From: Planctomycetales bacterium
GTDB lineage: Bacteria > Planctomycetota > Phycisphaerae > SM23-33
DNA length: 5,231 bases
Assembly: GCA_030631125.1 (NCBI GenBank)
Contig: DAOVLS010000204.1
Span: forward strand, 1-5,231
Reading direction: 5' to 3'
Below, in pieces: positions 1-5,231 of this stretch. The notes below the pieces were generated by a model. It saw only the letters and a program-made list of their open reading frames with translations. It was not told the DNA's origin and did no database searches. Numbering within the stretch: position 1 is the first letter of the stretch; the number at the start of each line of letters is the position of its first letter. The translations under genes were made by a program, and so were the position numbers.

Positions 1-317
1 CCAGTCGGGGATCGGTCTTCTTCTGGAACGATCCGCCCCAAGGTCTGCGCGAAGTCTATCGCATCCTGCGCCGTGGCGCTCGCGCCCTGATAGGCGGGGG
101 TGTGGGAAGTTCGTATCCCCGGTGGGCGTGGGAGGAGTTTTACCGTCGCAGGAATGAGGACGTCCAGGCCGCCGGCGCCGAGGCGGTCCGGAAGTGGGAA
201 GGACCGCGACGGCCGGAGTGGATGGCCGCCCAGGCGCGTGAGGCTGACCTGTATGATGCGCTGATCGAACCGACGCCCCCGCATCTCTGGCTGCTTTTCG
301 AGAAGGATATCTCGTGA
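1..317 (+). CDS. Class I SAM-dependent methyltransferase, C-terminal part (5' truncated by window edge)
   Basis: The reading frame is open from the first bases of the window (codons start at position 3) to TGA at 315-317, so only about 104 C-terminal residues are visible. The visible start reads SRGSVFFW, followed by an amphipathic stretch with LREVYRILRRGAR and then ALIGGG. This matches the end of a Rossmann-type SAM methyltransferase fold: the strand carrying the catalytic-side motif, the helix before the usual 'R-x-L-x-P-G-G' turn (here RRGA), and the next strand. The SAM-binding glycine motif lies outside the window. The GTG at 102 is internal to this frame and is not taken as the start. 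The last four bases are shared with the GTG start of the ABC ATPase gene, so the two are almost certainly co-transcribed. The substrate is unknown; small-molecule or cofactor methylation is as likely as any other role. The family call is by motif resemblance only. Confidence 0.72.
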   Translation, partial: SRGSVFFWNDPPQGLREVYRILRRGARALIGGGVGSSYPRWAWEEFYRRRNEDVQAAGAEAVRKWEGPRRPEWMAAQAREADLYDALIEPTPPHLWLLFEKDIS

Positions 318-1270
318 GTAACGACAAAATCATTGAGGTTTACGGCCTGGTGCGCCGGTACGGCGACCTTGTGGCTGTGGATCGGGTCGATTTTACAGTC
401 CGGCGAGGTGAGATATTCGCGTATATCGGCCCAAACGGCGCCGGCAAGACGACCACTATCAACATCTTGGCCGGGCTGCTGCGGCGCGACGCCGGCGAGG
501 TAAGTATCTGCGGGTTCGACATCGAGCGCAAGCCCGTCGCCGTCAAGCAGCGGATCGGCGTCGTGCCGGAAGTCTCTAACCTCTACCCGGAACTCACATG
601 TCGGCGGAACCTGGAATACCTGGGCCAGTTGTACGGCCTGGGACGGTCGGAACGGTCAAAGCGGTCGGGCGAACTGCTGGAGACGTTCGACCTTACCGAA
701 AAGGCCTCCGTCCGCTTCGGGGCGCTGTCGCGTGGGATGAAGCGTCGCCTGACCATCGCCGCTGCTCTGGTCCACAATCCCGAAGTGCTTTTTCTGGACG
801 AGCCGACCGCTGGGCTGGATGTGCCAAGTGCACGCGCGCTGCGAAACCTCATCAGAACCATCAACCGCAACGGCGCCACGGTGTTCCTGACGACGCACAA
901 CCTTTCTGAGGCCGAAGAACTCTCCGACCGCGTGCTTATCCTCGTCAAGGGCAAAGTCATTACCGAAGGCGCAGCGGCGGATATCAGCAAGCGAGTTACA
1001 AAGGCCGGTATCCTCTCGGTGATCTTTTCCGGCGAGATACAGGCCGGGGCGCTGCGCGGGGCGTGCCCGGCGGTCCTGTCCGCCGCCGGCGCGGGTAAAA
1101 AATGGCGGCTTAAGGTCGGCAGGACGCACCAGGCAGTGGCGCAAATCATCTCGTTCGCCGAAGGCCTGGGACTTGAGGTCTTGGAAATCGACACCACTCC
1201 CGTAAGTCTCGAAGAGGCCTTCATGACAATTCTTCAAGACAATTCAGCCGGATCGGAGGGACGCCGATGA
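314..1270 (+). CDS. ABC-2 type transporter ATP-binding protein (CcmA/DrrA-like)
   Basis: This 318-residue protein is a cytoplasmic ATPase that should power the permease encoded next to it. Visible motifs are Walker A GPNGAGKTT (39-47), signature LSRGM (138-142), Walker B VLFLDEP (158-164), D-loop GLD (167-169) and switch His195 in TTH. All catalytic elements are intact, except that the Q-loop position reads IGVVPE with Glu86 where Gln is commonest. Residues about 225-318 form the C-terminal extension seen in single-domain ATPases of drug-export ABC systems, ending with a SLEEAFM motif. The start is GTG at 314, overlapping the upstream stop by four bases, with AAGGA at 303-307 six bases before it. 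The stop overlaps the permease ATG. Family and export direction are inferred from homology-style features; the substrate (drug, lipid, sugar or small peptide) cannot be read from the sequence. Confidence 0.93.
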   Translation: MSNDKIIEVYGLVRRYGDLVAVDRVDFTVRRGEIFAYIGPNGAGKTTTINILAGLLRRDAGEVSICGFDIERKPVAVKQRIGVVPEVSNLYPELTCRRNLEYLGQLYGLGRSERSKRSGELLETFDLTEKASVRFGALSRGMKRRLTIAAALVHNPEVLFLDEPTAGLDVPSARALRNLIRTINRNGATVFLTTHNLSEAEELSDRVLILVKGKVITEGAAADISKRVTKAGILSVIFSGEIQAGALRGACPAVLSAAGAGKKWRLKVGRTHQAVAQIISFAEGLGLEVLEIDTTPVSLEEAFMTILQDNSAGSEGRR

Positions 1271-1998
1271 GCCAGGTAATTCGCGCACTGTTCATAAGTA
1301 GAAAGGACGTCGAGAGTTACTACTCCAAGCCGCCGCTGATTACGTGGGGGTTGCTCTTCCCCGCCGTCCTGATGCTCGCCTTGTACGTCAAGAACCCGGC
1401 TACCTATCTCGTCGTCGCGCCCGGGATAATCGGCATGACCCTTCTGTTCGGCAATACCTCAATGGCCGCCATCGTCGTTACGTGGGAGAAGCGGTCCGGG
1501 ACTCTCCAGCGACTGCTCCTTGCGCCTGTAACGCATCGGACGATTATTCTCGGCAAGGCGATCAGCGCTGCGGCTTACGGCCTCGCAACTTCGCTGGTCT
1601 TGACGCTGGGGCTGACGCTGCTGCTGAAGATGCCGATGGTCAACCCGCTGCTCTTTGCAACCGGTATTGTCTTCGGGGCTGCAACATTCGCGCTTCTTGG
1701 TCTGATCATCGCTGTCAGGGTGAGAGAAGTATTCGAAGCGATGACGCTGCTGAACTTTTTCCGCTTTCCGCTACTGTTCATCAGCGGTGTGTTCATGCCT
1801 CTGGATGCCCTGCCTTCCTGGGCCAGACCGATCGCAATGGCCTCGCCACTGACGCATACAGTGGAACTGCTGCGCTTCGGCGTCTCCGGGCAATCCTGGT
1901 TTCCATCTCCGTGGATACCGGCTGGGGCTTTGGCGGCGATGCTCGCAGTCAGTTGGCTGGCGGCCACCGCAGCATTCCGGCGGCACGCAAACCAATAA
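1267..1998 (+). CDS. ABC-2 type transporter permease
   Basis: This 243-residue inner-membrane protein is the transmembrane partner of the preceding ATPase. It has about six hydrophobic segments: near residues 24-41, 47-72, 98-120, 127-150, 161-179 and 216-237. The loop after the second segment reads WEKRSGTLQRLLLAPVT (73-89), the cytoplasmic coupling region typical of ABC-2 permeases. The stretch LFISGVFMPLDALPSWAR (170-187), followed by SPLTHTVELLR (193-203), is the characteristic C-terminal signature of the family. Length is normal for the short DrrB/YadH/NodJ-like class, so it probably works as a homodimer. ATG at 1267 lies in an ATGA overlap with the ATPase stop and has a strong GGAGGG at 1255-1260, six bases upstream. 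It is the last gene of the visible operon; a long intergenic region follows. The substrate is unknown. Confidence 0.93.
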   Translation: MSQVIRALFISRKDVESYYSKPPLITWGLLFPAVLMLALYVKNPATYLVVAPGIIGMTLLFGNTSMAAIVVTWEKRSGTLQRLLLAPVTHRTIILGKAISAAAYGLATSLVLTLGLTLLLKMPMVNPLLFATGIVFGAATFALLGLIIAVRVREVFEAMTLLNFFRFPLLFISGVFMPLDALPSWARPIAMASPLTHTVELLRFGVSGQSWFPSPWIPAGALAAMLAVSWLAATAAFRRHANQ

Positions 1999-2124
1999 TT
2001 AACTCCGGCCAACCCAGCCAGGTAATTCGAATTCCAAAAGAACTGTTTTCCAGTGTGGCACCATTATCGGGTTTGCCGGAAACCCTATCCACGAGTTTGC
2101 CGTCCTTGATTGCCAACACCTTTC

Positions 2125-2222
2125 AACAGGAATCCCACAATTGGGGCCTTACGGGTCGGAATATCCAAGATGTGGTGGAGACCCGACTCCCGGAAGCCAT
2201 TAATCGGGTGTTGATTCCTGTT
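2125..2222 (+). ncRNA. Possible multi-branched structured RNA closed by a 10-bp inverted repeat
   Basis: AACAGGAATC (2125-2134) is the exact reverse complement of GATTCCTGTT (2213-2222). Within the 78 bases between them further helices can be drawn without conflict: CGGGTC (2152-2157) with GACCCG (2180-2185), and ACTCCCG (2186-2192) with CGGGTGT (2205-2211), which has one T-T mismatch. A weak CCC/GGG pairing near 2134-2146 is also possible. The second and third helices abut directly, and one base separates the third from the closing stem, the layout expected of a folded junction. The right arm can alternatively form a terminator hairpin. I recognise no known RNA family. It could be a riboswitch-like leader, a small RNA, the 3' end of the ABC transcript or chance pairing; the evidence is pairing only. 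Confidence 0.35.
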
Positions 2223-2235
2223 AAGGAAATTTTTT
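2215..2235 (+). terminator. Weak rho-independent terminator downstream of the ABC operon
   Basis: TTCCT (2215-2219) pairs with AGGAA (2224-2228) around a GTTA loop, followed by one A and six T (2230-2235). The stem is short and holds only two G-C pairs, so on its own it would be a weak terminator. It is the first hairpin plus T-run after the permease gene and precedes the predicted nrdJ promoter, so it is well placed to separate the two units. Its left arm lies within the right arm of the 10-bp inverted repeat (2213-2222), so the two structures exclude one another. Confidence 0.42.
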
Positions 2236-2246
2236 ATTGAAAGGAA

Positions 2247-2280
2247 CCCCTTTGGGGAGTGGTAGTTATAAAAAACCACT
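2247..2280. repeat. Adjacent short inverted repeats next to the first NrdR-like box
   Basis: CCCC (2247-2250) and GGGG (2254-2257) face each other across TTT. The next base begins AGTGGT (2258-2263), which is the exact reverse complement of ACCACT (2275-2280), with an 11-base A/T-rich loop. The right arm overlaps the first five bases of the first NrdR-like box (2276-2291). This could be an operator half-site pair for another regulator or a weak hairpin. Nothing further identifies it. Confidence 0.35.
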
Positions 2281-2291
2281 ATATTTTGATT
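2276..2291 (+). promoter_or_regulatory. Predicted NrdR box 1
   Basis: The 16 bases CCACTATATTTTGATT match 12 of 16 positions of the NrdR-box consensus as I know it (ACACWATATATWGTGT), including the C-W-A-T-A-T core and the TWG on the right. NrdR is the widespread zinc/ATP-cone repressor of ribonucleotide reductase genes and binds paired boxes. This site lies upstream of the predicted -35 element, and a second box follows after 16 bases. The nrdR gene itself is not in the window. Confidence 0.58.
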
Positions 2292-2300
2292 AATTTATGC

Positions 2301-2328
2301 TTGACCACCTCAACATATTGGGTATCCT
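2301..2328 (+). promoter_or_regulatory. Predicted sigma-70 promoter for nrdJ
   Basis: TTGACC (2301-2306, five of six to TTGACA) and TATCCT (2323-2328, four of six to TATAAT) are separated by 16 bases. Transcription would start near 2335 and give a leader of nearly 190 nt before the nrdJ ATG. The second NrdR-like box fills the spacer, as expected for repression by blocking RNA polymerase. The -10 match is moderate, so the exact start site is uncertain. Confidence 0.45.
2308..2323 (+). promoter_or_regulatory. Predicted NrdR box 2
   Basis: CCTCAACATATTGGGT also matches 12 of 16 positions of ACACWATATATWGTGT. It starts 32 bases after box 1, leaving a 16-base gap. That is about three helical turns from start to start, the tandem arrangement known for NrdR operators. 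It sits between the predicted -35 and -10 elements of the nrdJ promoter. The correct spacing of two independent imperfect matches upstream of a reductase gene is stronger evidence than either match alone. Confidence 0.58.
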
Positions 2329-2365
2329 TGCTCCTTGTCGGGTAATGTGGCAGTATGGCCCTTTC

Positions 2366-2460
2366 CTGACACTGTTCTATAGCCTTCGAGGGAAACCTCG
2401 CGAGGCTTAATAGCGGCAGGTGGGTCTTGTTTGGCAAGGCTGGAGGTTTTATCCGGTCAG
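2366..2460 (+). ncRNA. Structured 5' leader of the nrdJ mRNA, with a strong GAAA-capped hairpin
   Basis: The core is a 37-nt hairpin at 2377-2413. CGAGG (2387-2391) pairs with CCTCG (2396-2400) across a GAAA tetraloop, AGCCT (2381-2385) pairs with AGGCT (2403-2407), and CTAT (2377-2380) pairs with ATAG (2410-2413) after a two-base bulge. A second stem-loop can form at 2423-2441 (GGTCTTG with CAAGGCT, two G-T pairs, loop TTTGG), and a small one near 2442-2454. CTGAC (2366-2370) and GTCAG (2456-2460) could close all of them into one junction. No T-run follows, so it is not an intrinsic terminator. I see no cobalamin-riboswitch core. The main hairpin is convincing; the junction is speculative. 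Confidence 0.45.
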
Positions 2461-2523
2461 AATCGTTTCGTCGGTTTTATCGTTACGTTCATCCTTTTTA
2501 GCGCAAGCAGCAAGAGGTGTTTG

Positions 2524-5231
2524 ATGGCAGTTGATTCTTCTCCTTCGGTGATTGCAGATCAGAATGGTATCGACAGCACCAACCCGGCTCGTTACGCGCC
2601 GGACGGGCTTCGAATCGAAAGACATTTCTGCCCGGAGGGCGTTGACCCGTTCGAGCAGGTGGCCTGGGAAAAGCGGTCCGCCGTTATTAAGGATGAAAAC
2701 GGCGAGGTCATTTTCCAGCAGGACGACGTGGAGATTCCCGAGCAGTGGAGCCAGTTGGCTGCGAACGTGGTCGTCAGCAAGTATTTCTACGGCGAGCAGG
2801 GCACGGACGAGCGTGAAAAGTCGGTGCGGGAGTTGATTTACCGCGTCTGCCGGACAATCGCCGACTGGGCACGCGACGACGGTATCTTCGCTTCAGACGC
2901 AGACGCCGATACTTATTACGACGAGTTGACCTGGCTGTGCCTGAATCAGTACGGCGCGTTCAACTCGCCGGTATGGTTCAACGTCGGGCTGTTCCACGTC
3001 AAGGGCGTGGAAGGCTCGGAAGGTAATTTTCACTGGGACAAGCAGAGCAAGTCGCCGGCCAAGACGCTTCTCGGCTATAAGTATCCGCAGTGTTCGGCAT
3101 GTTTTATCCAGAGCGTCGATGACACGATGGAAGACATCATGCGTCTGGCGGCCTCGGAGGCGATGCTGTTCAAGTACGGTTCGGGTACGGGCACGGACCT
3201 CTCGACGCTTCGGTCCAGCAAGGAGAAACTCTCCGGCGGCGGGGTTCCATCCGGCCCGTTGAGTTTCATGCGAGTGTTCGACCAGATAGCCGCCGTGGTC
3301 AAGTCCGGCGGAAAGACCCGCCGGGCAGCCAAGATGCAGTCGCTCCGCTGCGACCACCCGGACATCCTCGAATTCGTCGAGTGCAAGTCCAAAGAGGAAA
3401 AGAAGGCCCGGGCGCTCATCGAAGCCGGTTACGACGGCGATTATAACGGCGAGGCCTACGGCACGGTGATGTACCAGAACGCCAACCTGTCGATTCGGGT
3501 AACCGAGGATTTCCTGCGGTCAGCCCAGGATGACACGGAGTGGCTCACTTACGCCGTTACGGATCCCGGCAAGGTGATGGGCCGACACCGGGCGGCGGAA
3601 CTGCTCCGGAAAATGGCCGAAAGTTGCCACCTCTGCGGCGATCCGGGCCTGCAGTATGATACGACGATCAATCGCTGGCACACCTGCCCGGTCAGCGGGC
3701 GGATAAACGCCTCCAACCCGTGCAGCGAATATATGTTCCTTGACGATTCGGCCTGCAACCTGGCGAGTCTGAACCTGATGAAGTTCCGCCGGGCGGACGG
3801 GTCGTTTGACGTGGAAAGTTTCCGCCGGGCGGCGCGGATATTCATCATCGCCCAGGAGACGCTGGTCGATCACGCCAGTTATCCGACGCAGAAGATTTGC
3901 CGCAACAGTCACGAGTTCCGCCCGCTGGGTCTTGGTTACGCCAATCTCGGCGCTTTGCTGATGAGCATGGGTTGGGCTTACGACAGCGATCCCGGTCGTA
4001 CTGCAGCAGCCGCAATCACGGCGGTGATGACGGCCGAGGCCTACGCCACCAGCGCCGAACTGGCAAGCCAACTCGGGCCTTTCCCGGAGTTCACTCCGAA
4101 CCGCCGGGCAATGATTAACGTGATGCGGATGCACCGCCAGGCCGTTGAGGACATAGACCAGACGATCTGCCAGTCCGACCTTTTCGAAGCGGCCCGCACC
4201 GGATGGGATGAGGCCATATCGGCCGGTCTGACCAGCGGTTACCGCAACGCCCAGGCGACGCTGCTGGCGCCGACCGGGACGATCGGCTTCCTGATGGACT
4301 GCGACACCACAGGCATCGAGCCTGACATCGCACTGGTCAAGTATAAGATGCTCGCCGGCGGAGGAATATTCAAACTCGTCAACCAGACCGTCCCGCCGGC
4401 GCTGGAAAGTCTCGGCTACGAAGAAAAGCGGATCGGGCGGATACTCCAGTACATCGAAGAGAACGATACAATCGAAGGCTCGCCCGACCTGAACGAAGAG
4501 CACGAAGAGCACCTGGCGGTCTTCGACTGTGCGTTCAAACCGGTCAACGGCAACCGGTCGATACACTACTCCGGGCACCTGCGAATGATGGCGGCGGTCC
4601 AGCCTTTCCTGTCGGGAGCGATCTCCAAGACCGTCAATATGCCGAAGGATTCGACCGTTGACGACATCGCCGACGCCTGCATCAGCGGCTGGAAAATGGG
4701 GCTCAAAGCCGTGGCAATCTACCGCGACGGGTCGAAGTTTTCCCAGCCGGTGAACCTGAAAAAAGACGCTGACAACGACGAGGCCGGGGAGCCTGAAAAA
4801 AACAAAGCCGAAGCATCTTCGTCTAAGCCCGTGCCCCGCCGACGGCGCCTGCCGGCGACTCGCCAGTCGCTGACGCACAAGTTCGAAGTGGGCGGACACG
4901 AGGGGTATATAACCGTCGGCCTGCACGAGGACGGCGTGCCGGGCGAGGTATTTATCACCATGGCGAAGGAAGGCTCGACCGTCGGTGGAATGATGGACGC
5001 CTTCGCTACAGCCATCAGCCTGTGCCTCCAGTACGGCGTCCCGCTGGAGGCGTTGGCGAGGAAGTTCTCGCACCAGCGATTCGAGCCGGGCGGGATGACC
5101 GCCAACCCGGACATCCCCTTCGCCAAGAGCATCGTCGATTATATATTCCGCTGGTTGGACATGAGTTTTCTGAACCAGACCGGCAGGGTTACTGCGATCG
5201 GGCGCACGGCAGGTCGCGGCGGTTCATCAGC
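2524..5231 (+). CDS. nrdJ: Vitamin B12-dependent (class II) ribonucleoside-diphosphate reductase NrdJ, 3' end beyond the window
   Basis: This cytoplasmic enzyme makes deoxyribonucleotides from ribonucleotides using adenosylcobalamin to generate a thiyl radical, so it needs no oxygen. The frame is open for 902 codons to the window edge without a stop. The N-terminus carries WEKRSAVIKDENGEV (about 50-64). Cys193 in CSACF is the likely redox-partner cysteine. NPCSE gives Asn398, the thiyl Cys400 and Glu402, and Cys411 in SACNLASLNL is the second redox cysteine; the 11-residue spacing from Cys400 is normal for the family. PTGTIG (583-588) is the phosphate-binding loop, followed by DCDTTGIEPD. A charged linker (about 746-786) precedes a conserved C-terminal module from FEVGG (787) through MAKEGST (813-819) to DYIFRWL. 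The expected C-terminal Cys-rich tail is outside the window. ATG at 2524 has GAGGTG at 2514-2519, four bases upstream. The gene appears intact as far as seen and has its own predicted NrdR-controlled promoter. Confidence 0.96.
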   Translation, partial: MAVDSSPSVIADQNGIDSTNPARYAPDGLRIERHFCPEGVDPFEQVAWEKRSAVIKDENGEVIFQQDDVEIPEQWSQLAANVVVSKYFYGEQGTDEREKSVRELIYRVCRTIADWARDDGIFASDADADTYYDELTWLCLNQYGAFNSPVWFNVGLFHVKGVEGSEGNFHWDKQSKSPAKTLLGYKYPQCSACFIQSVDDTMEDIMRLAASEAMLFKYGSGTGTDLSTLRSSKEKLSGGGVPSGPLSFMRVFDQIAAVVKSGGKTRRAAKMQSLRCDHPDILEFVECKSKEEKKARALIEAGYDGDYNGEAYGTVMYQNANLSIRVTEDFLRSAQDDTEWLTYAVTDPGKVMGRHRAAELLRKMAESCHLCGDPGLQYDTTINRWHTCPVSGRINASNPCSEYMFLDDSACNLASLNLMKFRRADGSFDVESFRRAARIFIIAQETLVDHASYPTQKICRNSHEFRPLGLGYANLGALLMSMGWAYDSDPGRTAAAAITAVMTAEAYATSAELASQLGPFPEFTPNRRAMINVMRMHRQAVEDIDQTICQSDLFEAARTGWDEAISAGLTSGYRNAQATLLAPTGTIGFLMDCDTTGIEPDIALVKYKMLAGGGIFKLVNQTVPPALESLGYEEKRIGRILQYIEENDTIEGSPDLNEEHEEHLAVFDCAFKPVNGNRSIHYSGHLRMMAAVQPFLSGAISKTVNMPKDSTVDDIADACISGWKMGLKAVAIYRDGSKFSQPVNLKKDADNDEAGEPEKNKAEASSSKPVPRRRRLPATRQSLTHKFEVGGHEGYITVGLHEDGVPGEVFITMAKEGSTVGGMMDAFATAISLCLQYGVPLEALARKFSHQRFEPGGMTANPDIPFAKSIVDYIFRWLDMSFLNQTGRVTAIGRTAGRGGSS

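Larger units (their letters stand above)
1999..2523. other. Long structured intergenic region between the ABC operon and nrdJ
   Basis: These roughly 525 bases carry no coding frame I would defend on either strand. Base composition is visibly richer in A and T than in the flanking genes, most of all around 2221-2330. It contains a perfect 6-bp hairpin (GGGTTT 2069-2074 with AAACCC 2080-2085) that has no T-run after it. It also holds the inverted-repeat element, terminator, NrdR-like boxes, promoter and leader structure listed separately. A frame open from inside the permease gene continues to TGA at 2238-2240, but it has no start with a ribosome binding site in this region. Confidence 0.8.

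Noticed and set aside
583..1237. Two long minus-strand open frames antisense to the ABC ATPase
   Set aside because: They are shadows of a gene with all ATPase motifs intact and have no recognisable domain.
1344..1998. Plus-strand open frame overlapping the permease in another frame
   Set aside because: The permease frame has clear membrane segments and family signatures. The alternative is Arg/Cys-rich and lacks a ribosome binding site.
2069..2085. Hairpin GGGTTT/AAACCC as the terminator of the ABC operon
   Set aside because: The stem is perfect but no T-run follows; the hairpin at 2215-2228 with six T is a better candidate.
2085..2279. 64-codon minus-strand frame in the intergenic region
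   Set aside because: No recognisable domain and no clear ribosome binding site; it overlaps the inverted-repeat element and I could not support it as a gene.
2306..2311. CACCTC as an anti-ribosome-binding-site partner of GAGGTG before nrdJ
   Set aside because: It lies upstream of the predicted transcription start, inside NrdR box 2 and the promoter spacer, so it would not be in the nrdJ transcript.
2445..2481. Direct repeat GGTTTTATC at 2445-2453 and 2473-2481
   Set aside because: Only nine bases, low complexity and no further similarity around the copies.
2495..2499. T-run in the nrdJ leader as an attenuator terminator
   Set aside because: No stable stem directly precedes the five T, so intrinsic termination is not supported.
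2330..2523. Cobalamin riboswitch upstream of the B12-dependent reductase
   Set aside because: I looked for the B12-box and the conserved core sequences of the adenosylcobalamin aptamer on the plus strand and found none; only short GGCAGG-like words occur. Known B12 riboswitches on reductase genes usually control the B12-independent enzyme.
3520..5073. 517-codon open frame on the minus strand
   Set aside because: It lies wholly antisense to nrdJ, whose motifs are unmistakable. Its translation is rich in Arg, Val, His and Gly in the way typical of antisense frames in GC-rich genes.

Overview
The window is a GC-rich bacterial stretch holding the end of one operon, an unusually long and structured intergenic region, and most of a large gene for B12-dependent (class II) ribonucleotide reductase. 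No taxon can be proved from it. The style of the reductase (NrdJ type with a charged linker before its C-terminal module), the GC-rich codon choice and the class II enzyme point to an anaerobic or facultative environmental bacterium. A Planctomycetota/Phycisphaerae-like source is my best guess, held loosely.

Positions 1-1998, plus strand: three tightly packed genes. The C-terminal end of a class I SAM-dependent methyltransferase (1-317) overlaps by 4 bases (GTGA) an ABC transporter ATPase (314-1270). That gene overlaps by 4 bases (ATGA) an ABC-2 type permease (1267-1998). The overlaps imply one transcript with coupled translation. ATPase and permease should form one efflux-type ABC transporter; the substrate cannot be read from the sequence, and the methyltransferase may act on the same compound.

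Positions 1999-2523: about 525 bases with no convincing gene and visibly lower GC. In order it holds a small hairpin (2069-2085), a 10-bp perfect inverted repeat enclosing further possible helices (2125-2222) whose right arm can instead form a weak terminator hairpin followed by six T (2215-2235), and short inverted repeats (2247-2280). Next come two NrdR-box-like sites 16 bp apart (2276-2291 and 2308-2323), the second inside a plausible sigma-70 promoter (2301-2328). A leader of nearly 190 nt follows, with a strong GAAA-capped hairpin (2377-2413).

Positions 2524-5231, plus strand: nrdJ, running off the right edge. All three catalytic cysteines expected in the visible part, and the Asn/Glu flanking the thiyl cysteine, are present. 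The coherent story is a class II reductase under predicted NrdR control, with a structured mRNA leader that may add a second layer of control. The intergenic RNA structures are the part most worth testing; they were found by eye and have not been supported by alignment.
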